Assembly (NCBI GenBank): GCA_026129905.1
Contig: JAHCHE010000017.1
Span: forward strand, 62,001-126,000
Reading direction: 5' to 3'
Origin: Bryobacteraceae bacterium
GTDB taxonomy: Bacteria; Acidobacteriota; Terriglobia; Bryobacterales; Bryobacteraceae
Length of the DNA stretch: 64,000 nucleotides
The notes beneath the pieces were generated by a model, which ran no database searches, was not told where the DNA came from, and saw nothing but the letters and a program-made list of their open reading frames with translations. Below are positions 35,863 to 44,477 of the stretch, one piece after another. The position numbers were made by a program, and so were the translations under genes. Every line of letters starts with the position of its first letter. Within the stretch, counting starts at the first letter, position 1.

Positions 35863-37107
35863 TCAGTCTTTAGCCGGATGCTTGATTTTGTCGAGATAGC
35901 CGAGAATGAGGTCGGCCATGTCGCTCTGGCCGTTGGCGGTGGCTGCTTCGGCGGGCGTGAGGCCCTTGGCGTTCTTGGCATCGGGGTCCGCGCCGCGCTC
36001 GAGCAGGAGTTCGACCACGGCGGCGCGTCCCCAGGAGGCGGCGTGGTGGAGCGGCGTGGCGCCGGTGTCGCGTTCACGGGCGTCGATTTTGGCGCCGTGC
36101 CCGAGCAGCGCCTCGGCCACGGCGCGCTGGCCGCTGAGTGCGGCGTCATGAAGCGGCGCTCCGCCGGAACTGTTCCGCGCGTCGGTATCGGCGCCTTTCA
36201 GGATGAGGAGCTCGACGATATCGGCGTGGCCCTTGAGCGCGGCGTCGTGCAGCAGCGTCGAACCGGCGGAGGTGCGGGCGTTGGGGTTGGCGCCGTGGTC
36301 CAGGAGCAGGCGAACGATCTCGGTCTGCCCGCGCATGACGGCTTCTTCCATGACCTGCACACCCGGGGCGCCGGCGGCTTCCAATGGCGCGCCGCCGGCC
36401 AGCAGGGCTTCGGCCGCCTTGCCGTGGCGGAAGCGGAGCGCGAGTTCCAGCGGCGTTTCTCCGTCGCGATCTTTCGCCTTGGCGTCGGCGCCGACGGCCA
36501 GCAGCGCCTTGATGACGTCGGGATGACCTTTGCTGGCGGCGTGATGCAGCGGCGCGGCGCCGGCGGCATCCTTCAGGTTGGGGTTGGCGCCGCGGGCAAG
36601 GAGGAGTTTCACCGTCGCCGTCTGGCCTTTCCAGGAGGCTTCCTCGAGCGGAGTCGAGCCGGCGCCGTCCCGGACGTCGACATCCATTCCCTTGGCGAGA
36701 AGCAACTCGACAATCTCCCGGTAGCCGCGGTTGGCCGCCAGGTGTAGGGCGGTGGAGCCGGCGCTGCTGCGCGCGTTCCAGTCGGCGCCTCTGGCCAACA
36801 GCGCTTCCAGAATCTCGGCATGGTTGGTGATGACGGCGTAATGCAGCGGCGTGGACCCGCCTTCGGAGTGCCGCGCATTGGGATCGGCGCCGCGCGCCAG
36901 CAGGAACTCGACCATCCGCCGGTTTCCGCTCCAGGCGGCGTCGTGGAGCGCAGTGCCGCCCAGCGAGTTGCGCGAGTTGACTGGCGCGCCGGCGTTCACC
37001 AGGGCCTCGACGCGGGCGAGGTCGCCGGCCCGGACGGCGGAATGGAAATCGTCCGCGCGCTCGGCGGGCGCCGCCAACAGCGACAGGGCCACCAGCAGGA
37101 CGGCCAT
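35863..37107 (-). CDS. secreted ankyrin-repeat protein
   Basis: The 414-residue protein has a signal peptide (MAVLLVALSLLAAPAERA) followed by about 12 consecutive ankyrin repeats that fill the rest of the chain. The repeats carry the TALHDAAWSGNRRMVEFLLARGADPN-type consensus and are close to one another. The protein should be a binding scaffold in the periplasm or outside. No catalytic domain is present. It lies directly upstream of the histidine kinase and response regulator genes on the same strand, so it may work with them. Confidence 0.88.
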   Translation of the reverse strand: MAVLLVALSLLAAPAERADDFHSAVRAGDLARVEALVNAGAPVNSRNSLGGTALHDAAWSGNRRMVEFLLARGADPNARHSEGGSTPLHYAVITNHAEILEALLARGADWNARSSAGSTALHLAANRGYREIVELLLAKGMDVDVRDGAGSTPLEEASWKGQTATVKLLLARGANPNLKDAAGAAPLHHAASKGHPDVIKALLAVGADAKAKDRDGETPLELALRFRHGKAAEALLAGGAPLEAAGAPGVQVMEEAVMRGQTEIVRLLLDHGANPNARTSAGSTLLHDAALKGHADIVELLILKGADTDARNSSGGAPLHDAALSGQRAVAEALLGHGAKIDARERDTGATPLHHAASWGRAAVVELLLERGADPDAKNAKGLTPAEAATANGQSDMADLILGYLDKIKHPAKD

Positions 37108-37212
37108 AGCCTCAGGGTAGCATCGGGTCGGGAGAGCGGCAGCCGTCAGGCGGTCGTATGGCCGCGAAGAAAGTTGGCTCGGGACGGCGCCGGGTCCGCG
37201 CCGCGGGCCCGG

Positions 37213-38121
37213 TTACAGCCGGGTGATTTCTTCCGAGATCAGGCGTTGGATGCCGCCGTCGCCGGACGGGCCGCGCTCGAGCGTGACGGTGAGGGTCATT
37301 TCCCGCTTCTCGCGCACGATGGTGAGCGCCATGGAACCGCTGTTGGCCTCGCGCATCGCGCGGCTGACGTCGCGCGGCTTGGCGACCGACGAGGCGCCGG
37401 CCTTGGTGATGACATCCCCGGCGCGCAGCCCGGCCTTTTCCGCGGCGGAGTTCTTCGACACGCTCCGGACAAGCACGCCTTCCTTGACGCCAAAGAAACC
37501 GGCAAGTTGCGATTCCAGCGCCTCCGCCTCAATGCCGAGCTGGGAGCTGCGCCAGGTGGTGAAGACGTGCGGCGTGTCGGGGAACCAGTCCTCGTTGAGA
37601 CGCCAGACGTTCGGGTTGGGAAGCTGTGGGATTTCGATTCGCAACTCGTCGAGATCCGGCGCGCCGCCCCAGGCGAAGACCGAGCCGCATTTTTCGCAGG
37701 TCCCCATCACGGCGTCCACCGTCTGCGTCCGGCCCTCACGGTCGATCTTCAGAATCAGCTTGCGGCCGGGAGGCGTTTCGCGGACGAGGCGGACGAACTG
37801 CTCGATCCCCTGTACAGGCTGGCCGCTGTATTCGAGAATGATGTCGCCTTTTTGGAGCCCCGCTCGCGCGGCGGCGCTGTCTTCGGAAACCTGGGTGATT
37901 TCGACGCCGCGCTCCTCGGCCAGCTTGCGTTCCTTCGCCGCGGCCGCGTCAACCTCTTTGACTCCGATGCCGAGGAAGCTCTTGGGCCGCTCACCGGCGC
38001 CCTGCATCTGAAGCTTACCGATCTTCACCCGATCCTTGCCCGGCTGCGGGGGGCCTTGCGCGCCGGTCAGGGCGGAAGCCGCCGCCGAAACGGCCATCAG
38101 TAAAATCGCGTATCGAATCAT
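37213..38121 (-). CDS. secreted double-PDZ protein
   Basis: The 302-residue protein starts at ATG 38121, preceded by GAGGAG with 8 bp spacing; an earlier ATG at 38160 would add an unlikely tail. A signal peptide (ILLMAVSAAASALTGAQG) is followed by one PDZ domain (about 45-130, SFLGIGVKEVD and ARAGLQKGDIILEY) and a second (about 215-290, LVRSVSKNSAAEKAGLRAGDVI). A Cys pair (TCEKCG) lies between. It lacks a protease domain and should be an adaptor or chaperone in the envelope. It belongs to the minus-strand group with the anti-sigma system. Confidence 0.85.
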   Translation of the reverse strand: MIRYAILLMAVSAAASALTGAQGPPQPGKDRVKIGKLQMQGAGERPKSFLGIGVKEVDAAAAKERKLAEERGVEITQVSEDSAAARAGLQKGDIILEYSGQPVQGIEQFVRLVRETPPGRKLILKIDREGRTQTVDAVMGTCEKCGSVFAWGGAPDLDELRIEIPQLPNPNVWRLNEDWFPDTPHVFTTWRSSQLGIEAEALESQLAGFFGVKEGVLVRSVSKNSAAEKAGLRAGDVITKAGASSVAKPRDVSRAMREANSGSMALTIVREKREMTLTVTLERGPSGDGGIQRLISEEITRL

Positions 38122-38188
38122 CCGAATACTCCTCGTTTCTTTCTCGCGACCGTCACGCATAGGCGAAGCGGCGGTTTGCGTCGAGGCG

Positions 38189-39361
38189 CTAGCGGCGCCG
38201 CAGGTACACCGTTCCTCCAGTGGCCGTCAGGGTGAACACCGGACCGCCGCCGTTCAACGAGCCCTCGGCCACCTGCGGCCCGTAGGCGCCTGCCCCCGTC
38301 TTACGCAAGCGAATTTCCGGGAAATCGGACACGATGGTTCCGGAAACGCCGGCGGGCACGCTGTTCGCCTTCACGGTCATCGCTACATTGGACGGGATGA
38401 AAACGGTAATGTCACCGAATGAAGTGGCGAGCGAAGATGCGGCGAGGTTCTGGCCGGCGAGGATTTCGGCCAGGATGTCGCCGGCCGCGGTCGAAGCGCG
38501 CAGACTGCCGGCGATGCCGGTGAGACGGATCGCGCCCGAGGCGGAGGAGCAGCGGGCGTCGGGAGCGCCGCCTATTTCGATGCTGCCGGAGGCGGTTTCG
38601 GCAACGACCTTGCCGCCGGCGCTCTTCACCTGGATAATGCCCTGCGCGGTGCGCGCCGACACCGCGGAGCCGGCGCTTCCGACATAGATGTTGCCGCCCC
38701 GAGTGGCCGCGGTTACAGGGCCCGCGGCTTCGCCGATCTGAATCTCGCCTCCGGCGGTCTGGAGAAAGGCTTCTCCGCCGCACCTCTCGACGCGGATGGA
38801 GCCGCCTCCCGAGATACAGCGAATCGCGCCGGCGACGCTGCCGAGCCGGATCTCGCCGCCGCCGGTGGAGGCCACGAGGGCGCCGCCGAGGGTTTCGGCG
38901 ACGATCCGGCCGGCGAACGATCCGGCCGTGACGTCCGCATCCAAGCCGTCCAGGTGAATATCTCCGGTGTGTCCGTTCACGACGATCTGCGCAATCTCGC
39001 CGGGCACGACGACGGTGAGTTCGGGTATCAGCGAGGCGCCGGGCGGCGGAAGCGTGAGCTGGACCCAGTCGCCCCCCTGGCCGGCGGCGGCGCGGGACAA
39101 GGAAAAAGCGCGTTGCGCTTCTTCGGCCGTTCGCGCGCGGACCCGTTCGCGCACGGAATACGAGATAACCGGACTCGGTTCACCTTTGACGCGGACGGCG
39201 CCGGGGGCCTGGATCTTTAACTTCCGCGCCGCCTTCGGGCTGATGGCGCCGCTGGTGGTGCGTATCCAATAGTCGCCTTCGCGCGTCAGTTCCGGCGTTT
39301 GGGCCAGACAGGTCAGGCAAGCTACGGCCATAAACGGCGTCAGGCGAAATACGTTAAACAT
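38189..39361 (-). CDS. DUF4097-like beta-helix secreted protein
   Basis: The 390-residue exported protein (signal about residues 1-20, ending LTCLAQ) has many short beta-strands of the type GGGEIRLGSVAGAIRC and GGNIYVGSAGSAVSA, forming a right-handed beta-helix like DUF4097 proteins. Such proteins are often encoded next to an anti-sigma factor, as here. Function is unknown, perhaps envelope sensing. It lies 103 bp beyond the stop of the anti-sigma gene, with heptad repeats in the gap. Confidence 0.8.
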   Translation of the reverse strand: MFNVFRLTPFMAVACLTCLAQTPELTREGDYWIRTTSGAISPKAARKLKIQAPGAVRVKGEPSPVISYSVRERVRARTAEEAQRAFSLSRAAAGQGGDWVQLTLPPPGASLIPELTVVVPGEIAQIVVNGHTGDIHLDGLDADVTAGSFAGRIVAETLGGALVASTGGGEIRLGSVAGAIRCISGGGSIRVERCGGEAFLQTAGGEIQIGEAAGPVTAATRGGNIYVGSAGSAVSARTAQGIIQVKSAGGKVVAETASGSIEIGGAPDARCSSASGAIRLTGIAGSLRASTAAGDILAEILAGQNLAASSLATSFGDITVFIPSNVAMTVKANSVPAGVSGTIVSDFPEIRLRKTGAGAYGPQVAEGSLNGGGPVFTLTATGGTVYLRRR

Positions 39362-39388
39362 CGTGCGACATCCTGCGCTTACGGCGTT

Positions 39389-39464
39389 TGAGCTTTCAGC
39401 ATTCAGCGATCGGCTCTCAGCTTCAATTTCTGGGCTGAAAGCCGACGGCTGATGGCTGACCGCT
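39389..39464. repeat. inverted heptad TCAGC / GCTGA repeat array
   Basis: TCAGC-type units occur exactly 7 bp apart at 39396, 39403, 39410 (TCGGC) and 39417, with TGAGC at 39389. In the opposite orientation, GCTGA-type units occur at 39434, 39441 (GCCGA), 39448 and 39455. The two halves can pair as a long imperfect hairpin in the gap between the anti-sigma and DUF4097-like genes. Confidence 0.7.
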
Positions 39465-40370
39465 TCAGAACGTTTGCAGCGAGGCCTTCATTTCCCGCAG
39501 AGCCTTCTGGCTGCGGTAGCGCACATAGCTGTTCTCCTCTTTTCGCATCGCTTCCTGAAGCGCACCGACAACGTCGGGGCCGCCGGACGCCGTCAGGTAG
39601 TCGATGGTCATCGCGCGGATGCCCGGGTTCTCGTCGTTGAGCAAGACGCCGGAAAGGGCCTCGCGGCTTTCCGGATCCGCTGCATACGGTTTCAGCGCCT
39701 CGAGGGCCTTCAACCGGACTCCGGCGTTGGGATCGTGCTGCACGACGTAAAGGAGAGCCTCGCGGAGGTCCGCGGCGCCGGGATGGCTCTTGAGAACGTC
39801 GAGCGATTCGGCGCGGATGCCGGGATCGGCCGGATCCCGCACCGCGGCCAGCAGCAGGTGGCGGATGGCCTCATCCTGGATGTCGCCGTCGAGGACGCGC
39901 TGCCGGGTTTCGTCCACCACCAAGCGGATGCCGCCCGAATCGGAAGGCTCGACAAAGCGGACGCGGCGGCTGACGTTGTCCGGCTCGCCGGGCAGGCCGG
40001 CGGGGGGCGAGGCGAGGCGGGCCGCGAAGAAGCCCAGCGCCACCAGCGCCACCGCTCCGACGGGCTTCAGCCAGGCGGCGGAAGCGACAGGCCGGGCCAG
40101 GAAGACGCGCACGGACTGGCGCCAGGAGGAACGGCCGGGGGCGGAGTGAAGGATCGCGCGCGGCAGGGCGAGGCGGCAGCCCTCCAGCAGTTCCTGGGTC
40201 GGGGCGACCGCCGCGATGTCGAGCGAGCGATGGATCTGTTTCTCGCGTTCGAGGGCGCGGGCGCAGTCGCGGCAGCTCTCGAGGTGCTGCTCGACGGACT
40301 CCTCTTCCTCAAAGCTCAGCTCGCCGTACAGATACAGCGAAAGGTTGTCACGAACGGTTTCACAACTCAT
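39465..40370 (-). CDS. membrane anti-sigma factor with periplasmic HEAT repeats
   Basis: The 301-residue protein begins with a zinc-anti-sigma domain (HLESCRDC, His29-x3-Cys33-x2-Cys36). One membrane segment follows at about residues 105-122 (VGAVALVALGFFAARL). The outer part, about 150-301, is a set of HEAT-like repeats (AIRHLLLAAVRD, GVRLKALEALKPYA, GIRAMTIDYLTAS). HEAT repeats as the sensory half of an anti-sigma factor are uncommon. It overlaps the ECF sigma gene by ATGA, so the two are coupled and it should hold the sigma factor at the membrane. Confidence 0.88.
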   Translation of the reverse strand: MSCETVRDNLSLYLYGELSFEEEESVEQHLESCRDCARALEREKQIHRSLDIAAVAPTQELLEGCRLALPRAILHSAPGRSSWRQSVRVFLARPVASAAWLKPVGAVALVALGFFAARLASPPAGLPGEPDNVSRRVRFVEPSDSGGIRLVVDETRQRVLDGDIQDEAIRHLLLAAVRDPADPGIRAESLDVLKSHPGAADLREALLYVVQHDPNAGVRLKALEALKPYAADPESREALSGVLLNDENPGIRAMTIDYLTASGGPDVVGALQEAMRKEENSYVRYRSQKALREMKASLQTF

Positions 40371-40969
40371 GCCAAATCTCCCAGGGCGACCCTGAGTTTC
40401 TGCGTCGCGCGGAACAGGCAGTTCTTGGCCGCCTCTTCCGTGGTTCCGAGAACGTCTCCGATGGCGCGCAGGCGCAATCCCTCATAGTGGCGAAGTTCGA
40501 ACACCATCCGCTCGCGCGGCGTCATGTCGTCGAGGACGGCGCGGACACGGACGCTGATTTCCTGGCTGAGCAGCCGGCGCTGGGGGTCGTTGTCGGCGCG
40601 CTGCTCGACCACGCTGTCCATGCGGTCGCGTGGGCCATTGTCGCCAGGGAGGACGGCGGCCTCCTCGCGGCGGACTTTCCGCTTGCGCAACTGGTCGAGG
40701 CAGAGGTTGGTGACGATGCGGTAGAGCCAGGTATGGAAGCTGCAATCGAAGCGGAAGTGATGTAAGTTACGGTAAACGCGGAGGAAAGCCTCCTGATAGA
40801 CGTCGCGGGCATCCTCGGGCGAGCGTAGCAGGTTCATGGCCAGGCGGAGCACGCCCTCGTCGTGCGCATGAACCAGCTTCTCGAAGGCGTGGGCATCGCC
40901 CCGCTGAGCCGCCCGTATCAGACTCGCATCATCCACCGTGGTGGCCGCCCTTGCAACTGCCGCCGGCAT
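40367..40969 (-). CDS. ECF-subfamily RNA polymerase sigma factor
   Basis: The 200-residue product begins at ATG 40969, which is preferable to TTG 40990. Region 2 (DVYQEAFLRVYRNLHHFRF and HTWLYRIVTNLCLDQLRKRK) and region 4 (MTPRERMVFELRHYEGLRLRAIGDVL, TTEEAAKNCLFRATQKLR) are complete. It should direct RNA polymerase to a small envelope-related regulon, probably including its own operon. The anti-sigma gene overlaps it by ATGA and the DUF4097-like gene lies next, a typical Acidobacteriota arrangement. Confidence 0.94.
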   Translation of the reverse strand: MPAAVARAATTVDDASLIRAAQRGDAHAFEKLVHAHDEGVLRLAMNLLRSPEDARDVYQEAFLRVYRNLHHFRFDCSFHTWLYRIVTNLCLDQLRKRKVRREEAAVLPGDNGPRDRMDSVVEQRADNDPQRRLLSQEISVRVRAVLDDMTPRERMVFELRHYEGLRLRAIGDVLGTTEEAAKNCLFRATQKLRVALGDLA

Positions 40970-41036
40970 CGTCTCTGTAGAGCCACTCAACGGCTGTTAG
41001 ACGACAAAGAAGCGGAAAGGTCTCATTGTACGGGAG

Positions 41037-41058
41037 AAAAAAACGGGCCGGGCGGGCC
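41037..41058 (-). terminator. intrinsic terminator after the DUF5666-like gene
   Basis: On the minus strand a GGCC/GGCC stem (41058-41055 with 41049-41046) is followed by CG and seven T residues (41043-41037). The 4-bp stem is short but GC-only, and the T-run is clear. It lies about 30 bp beyond the stop at 41090. Confidence 0.5.
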
Positions 41059-41089
41059 GTCAGGCGACGCGCGGCCCCGGCGCCGCAAC

Positions 41090-41641
41090 CTACCGTTGCC
41101 GACCCTCCACCGGCACGTCCGTGTTATAGATCGCTACCCGGAGAGCATCAACGTTGCCGCCGCCCACGTCCAGGCCGACTACGTGAACGTCACGTCCTTC
41201 GATGAGGTCCCGTTCGCTGGTGCTGAACTTCGTTTGCGGATATACAAAGACACGTCTGTACCCTTTCTGGTACGCCGACTGCGGATCGGCGTCTTGATGG
41301 GTGAGGATGTCAAAGCACGCCGGCGTGACGCTGTGGATGACCGCGCGAAAGGTGACGAGGTTGGCCCAGATGGCAATGGCGACCAGCCTGCCGGAATCGC
41401 CCCTCCGGAAACTGACGCTGACTTCGTCTCCAACCTTGAGGGAAGACAGCGTGCGGTCGGTCCGATCCTTGTGGACTTCAACCGCGCGGTCGGCATACAC
41501 CTTGACCGCTTTCGTTCCCACTGCGATCTCCAGTTGATTGCCGGCGAGTTTCTTGATGGTCCCGACCAGCCTGGCGGAGGCAGGTTCCGCGCTGCCTGCC
41601 GACAGATAGAGGAACCCGGCAATCACCAGCCGCAACATCAT
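41090..41641 (-). CDS. secreted DUF5666-like protein
   Basis: The 183-residue protein starts at ATG 41641, one of two adjacent ATGs; the frame extends much further upstream only as a shadow of the PPK2 gene. A signal peptide (about 1-22, VIAGFLYLSAGSAE) is followed by an OB-like strand pattern (VGTIKKLAGNQLEIAVG and LKVGDEVSVSF), resembling DUF5666 proteins. The second half contains VYPQTKF and no motif I recognise. Function is unknown. It lies 71 bp downstream of the PPK2 gene on the same strand. Confidence 0.65.
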   Translation of the reverse strand: MMLRLVIAGFLYLSAGSAEPASARLVGTIKKLAGNQLEIAVGTKAVKVYADRAVEVHKDRTDRTLSSLKVGDEVSVSFRRGDSGRLVAIAIWANLVTFRAVIHSVTPACFDILTHQDADPQSAYQKGYRRVFVYPQTKFSTSERDLIEGRDVHVVGLDVGGGNVDALRVAIYNTDVPVEGRQR

Positions 41642-41712
41642 CTCTAGGACTGCCCCCAACGCCGCGCCCGCTGGTTTAAGCTTCAAGGCGACGGATTCGG
41701 CACACACATATT

Positions 41713-42588
41713 TTAGGATGCGGTTTCGCCGGCCAGCAGCTCGCGGACCTTCTTCAATTCCTCGCGCTTGGAGGCGTCCACTGCCGGGTAGCGGAGGTCC
41801 AGGCTTTCCAGAGCCTCGATGATCGCTTCGGCCACCACCAGCCGGGTGAACCATTTTCGGTCGGCGGGAACCACGTACCACGGAGCTTCGGCCGTCGCGG
41901 TGTTGCGGATCATGTCCTCGTAGGCGGACATGTAGTCGGCCCATCGCTCCCGCTCCTTGACGTCGCCCGCCGAGAACTTCCAGTTCTTCTCCGGCCTGTC
42001 CAGGCGCTCCAGGAAGCGCTTCTTTTGCTCGTTTCGCGATACGTTCAGAAAGAACTTCCGAATCACGGTTCCATTGCGGGAGAGATAACGCTCGTGCGCA
42101 TTGATGTCCTCGAAGCGCATCTTCCAGATGTCGCCCGGAACGTCGGGGAGCCGCTGCGCCGCCAGGAACTCGGGGTGCACCCGGACAACGAGCACCTCCT
42201 CGTAGTAGGAGCGGTTGAAAATGCCAATGCGGCCTCGCTCGGGAAGACATCGGGCGGTGCGCCAGAGGAAATCGTGATCCAGTTCCTCGGCGGAGGGGGC
42301 TTTGAACGAGAACACCTGGCAACCTTGCGGATTCACCCCCGACATGACGTGCTTGATCGCGCTGTCTTTGCCGGCCGCGTCCATGGCCTGGAAGATCAAG
42401 AGAACCGCCCACCGGTTGTCGGCAAAGAGTTTGTCCTGCAATTCAGACAGCCGCGCGACGCCTTGTTTCAGGGCTTCGACGGCGCCTTCCTTCGAAAGGC
42501 CTGGCGCCGCGCGAGGATCGAAGTCTTTCAGCCGGAATTTCTTTCCGTCGGTCACGCGGAACGGCTTGGAGAAGTTCTTCGTTTTCAT
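41713..42588 (-). CDS. PPK2-family polyphosphate kinase
   Basis: PPK2 enzymes transfer phosphate between polyphosphate and nucleotides (AMP, ADP or GDP). The 291-residue protein has a Walker A (MDAAGKDS, residues 69-76) and a Walker B region (GIFNRSYYEEVLVVRVH). The lid element KFFLNVSRNEQKKRF and DRKWFTRLVV follow. The length and single-domain form match the short PPK2 types, which mostly phosphorylate AMP or ADP. No signal is present, so it is cytoplasmic. Subclass and direction cannot be decided from sequence alone. Confidence 0.92.
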   Translation of the reverse strand: MKTKNFSKPFRVTDGKKFRLKDFDPRAAPGLSKEGAVEALKQGVARLSELQDKLFADNRWAVLLIFQAMDAAGKDSAIKHVMSGVNPQGCQVFSFKAPSAEELDHDFLWRTARCLPERGRIGIFNRSYYEEVLVVRVHPEFLAAQRLPDVPGDIWKMRFEDINAHERYLSRNGTVIRKFFLNVSRNEQKKRFLERLDRPEKNWKFSAGDVKERERWADYMSAYEDMIRNTATAEAPWYVVPADRKWFTRLVVAEAIIEALESLDLRYPAVDASKREELKKVRELLAGETAS

Positions 42589-42711
42589 TCCACCTCCCGG
42601 GGAATCGAGTTGGCCGGACGCTCCTGTATTCGCACACGCGGCGGATCGGGGTCAAGCGATCGTGAACTGGACAGGGCGGCGGGGAAAGCAGGAAAATAGG
42701 CGCAGACTGGA

Positions 42712-43281
42712 ATGCGGCAGGGGGCGGCGGTCTTCTTTCTTCTTTGCCTGGGGGCCGAAGCGGCGGTTTTGCGGTACTGGGTGGAGCCGTGCGTCCGGAG
42801 CGCGAAGACCTCGTGCGAGGCGGGCGACGTCGAGCTTGCCGAGTGGGCAATGGAAGCCTGGCGCGCGGCGGCGGACGGGAAATTCGAACTCGAGAGAACC
42901 GCGGAACCGGGGCCGGCGCAGATTCGCATCTACTGGGCCGACGGGCGGGAGCAGTTGTACGGGGAGATGCGCCCCATCTGGGTGAACGGCATGCGCGGGG
43001 CGGAAGTGTTCGTGATGCCCGCCATCGCGCCGCCCAAGAAGTCCGACGCGCTGCTCCGCGACGCCATCGTGTACCTGACCTGCGTCCACGAGACCGGCCA
43101 CGCGCTCGGACTGCCGCACACGGCCGATTATCGGGACATCATGTACAGCTTCCAGTACGGCGGCGACATCCCCGGGTACTTTGCGCGCTATCGGAAACGG
43201 CTGCGCTCCCGCGAAGATATCCGCAAACACTCCGGCATCTCGGAAAACGATCGCAAGCGGCTGACCGCGATCTACCCATGA
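42712..43281 (+). CDS. matrixin-like zinc metalloprotease, secreted
   Basis: The 189-residue protein has a signal peptide (MRQGAAVFFLLCLGAEA) and the metzincin zinc motif HETGHALGLPH (His126, Glu127, His130, His136) followed by a Met-turn (DIMYS, Met144). This is the pattern of matrixin-type metzincins. The N-terminal region before it is short, so no pro-domain is evident. Two Cys residues near the N-terminus (Cys27, Cys35) may form a disulfide. Its stop overlaps the ATG of the next gene as ATGA. Confidence 0.85.
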   Translation: MRQGAAVFFLLCLGAEAAVLRYWVEPCVRSAKTSCEAGDVELAEWAMEAWRAAADGKFELERTAEPGPAQIRIYWADGREQLYGEMRPIWVNGMRGAEVFVMPAIAPPKKSDALLRDAIVYLTCVHETGHALGLPHTADYRDIMYSFQYGGDIPGYFARYRKRLRSREDIRKHSGISENDRKRLTAIYP

Positions 43282-44468
43282 CGCTTCGGTTCCCTTTGCT
43301 CATGCTCTTGCTGGCTGCCGGCGCGGCGGCGCAGGACTGGCCGCAATTCCTCGGGCCAACCCGAGACGGCGTATACGCGGGCAAGCTGCCGGGTCTCAAG
43401 CCGGCGTGGAAAAGGGACGTCGGCCAGGGGTTCAGCGGCCCCGTTGCGGTGGGCGGCAAAGTGATGCTGTTCCATCGCCTGGCAGACAAAGAGACAATCG
43501 AGTGCCTGGACGCCAGGACGGGCCGGCCTGTCTGGACCTACGGCTACCCGACCGAGTACCGCGACGATTTCGGCTTCGACGAAGGCCCGCGCGGGACGCC
43601 GGCGATCGCGGACGGGCGGGTGTACGCCTTCGGCGCGGAAGGAATGCTCCACTGCCTGGACCTGGCGTCGGGCAAGAAGCGCTGGAGCGTGGACACGCGG
43701 CGAAAGTTCGGCTCGGCGAAGGGGTTTTTCGGGGCCGCGAGTTCGCCGCTGGTGGAGGACGGGCTCGTGCTGCTCAACGTCGGCGGGCCCAAGGGCGCGG
43801 GCGTGGCGGCGTTCGATGCGGAGACGGGCGAGACGCGGTGGTCGGCGACCAACGATGAAGCCGGTTATGCGGCGCCGGTAGCGGTTAGCATCGGCGGGAT
43901 GCGGCACGCGCTGTTCTTTACGCGGAACGGCCTGGTGGACGTCGATCCGGCAAAAGGGGAGGTGCGGTGGGAATTCCCGTGGCGTTCCCGGAGCCACGCT
44001 TCCGTGAATGCGGCGGCCCCGCTGGTGATTGGCGACCTGGTGTTCATTTCGGCGAGCTATGGAACAGGCGCGGCGTTGCTGAAAGTGGGCGAGGGGAAGC
44101 CGGCCCGGGTCTGGGCGTCGGACGAAGCGATGTCCAATCACTATGCCACCAGCGTCCACCGTGACGGCGTGCTGTACGGCTATCACGGCCGCCAGGAGTT
44201 CCGGCCAAGCTTGCGGGCGGTGGAGGTGAAGACCGGAAAGGTGTTGTGGAGCGTCGACGGCTTCGGCGCGGGGACGGTGACGCTGGCGGGCGACCAACTG
44301 GTCCTGCTGAAGGAGAACGGTGAACTGGCAATTGCGGCGGCATCGCCTCAGGCATTCCGGCCCGCGGTGAAGGTCCAGGCGCTGCCCGGCACGGTGCGGG
44401 CCTATCCGGCGCTGGCGGACGGCCGGTTGTACGCGCGCAACGAGAAGACGCTGGTTTGCCTGGAGTAG
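43278..44468 (+). CDS. PQQ-binding-like beta-propeller protein, secreted
   Basis: The 396-residue protein has a signal peptide (about 1-20, LLMLLLAAGAAAQ) and PQQ-like blade repeats: GGKVMLFHRL, IECLDARTGRPVWTYGY, ADGRVYAFGAEGMLHCLDLASGKKRW and VAAFDAETGETRW. It has no dehydrogenase domain, so it is probably a propeller adaptor or a BamB-like scaffold. ATG 43278 overlaps the protease stop and begins the signal peptide; the frame upstream is a shadow. Coupling to the metalloprotease suggests a joint role, such as substrate presentation. Confidence 0.85.
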   Translation: MTLRFPLLMLLLAAGAAAQDWPQFLGPTRDGVYAGKLPGLKPAWKRDVGQGFSGPVAVGGKVMLFHRLADKETIECLDARTGRPVWTYGYPTEYRDDFGFDEGPRGTPAIADGRVYAFGAEGMLHCLDLASGKKRWSVDTRRKFGSAKGFFGAASSPLVEDGLVLLNVGGPKGAGVAAFDAETGETRWSATNDEAGYAAPVAVSIGGMRHALFFTRNGLVDVDPAKGEVRWEFPWRSRSHASVNAAAPLVIGDLVFISASYGTGAALLKVGEGKPARVWASDEAMSNHYATSVHRDGVLYGYHGRQEFRPSLRAVEVKTGKVLWSVDGFGAGTVTLAGDQLVLLKENGELAIAAASPQAFRPAVKVQALPGTVRAYPALADGRLYARNEKTLVCLE

Positions 44469-44477
44469 TAGCTGCGC

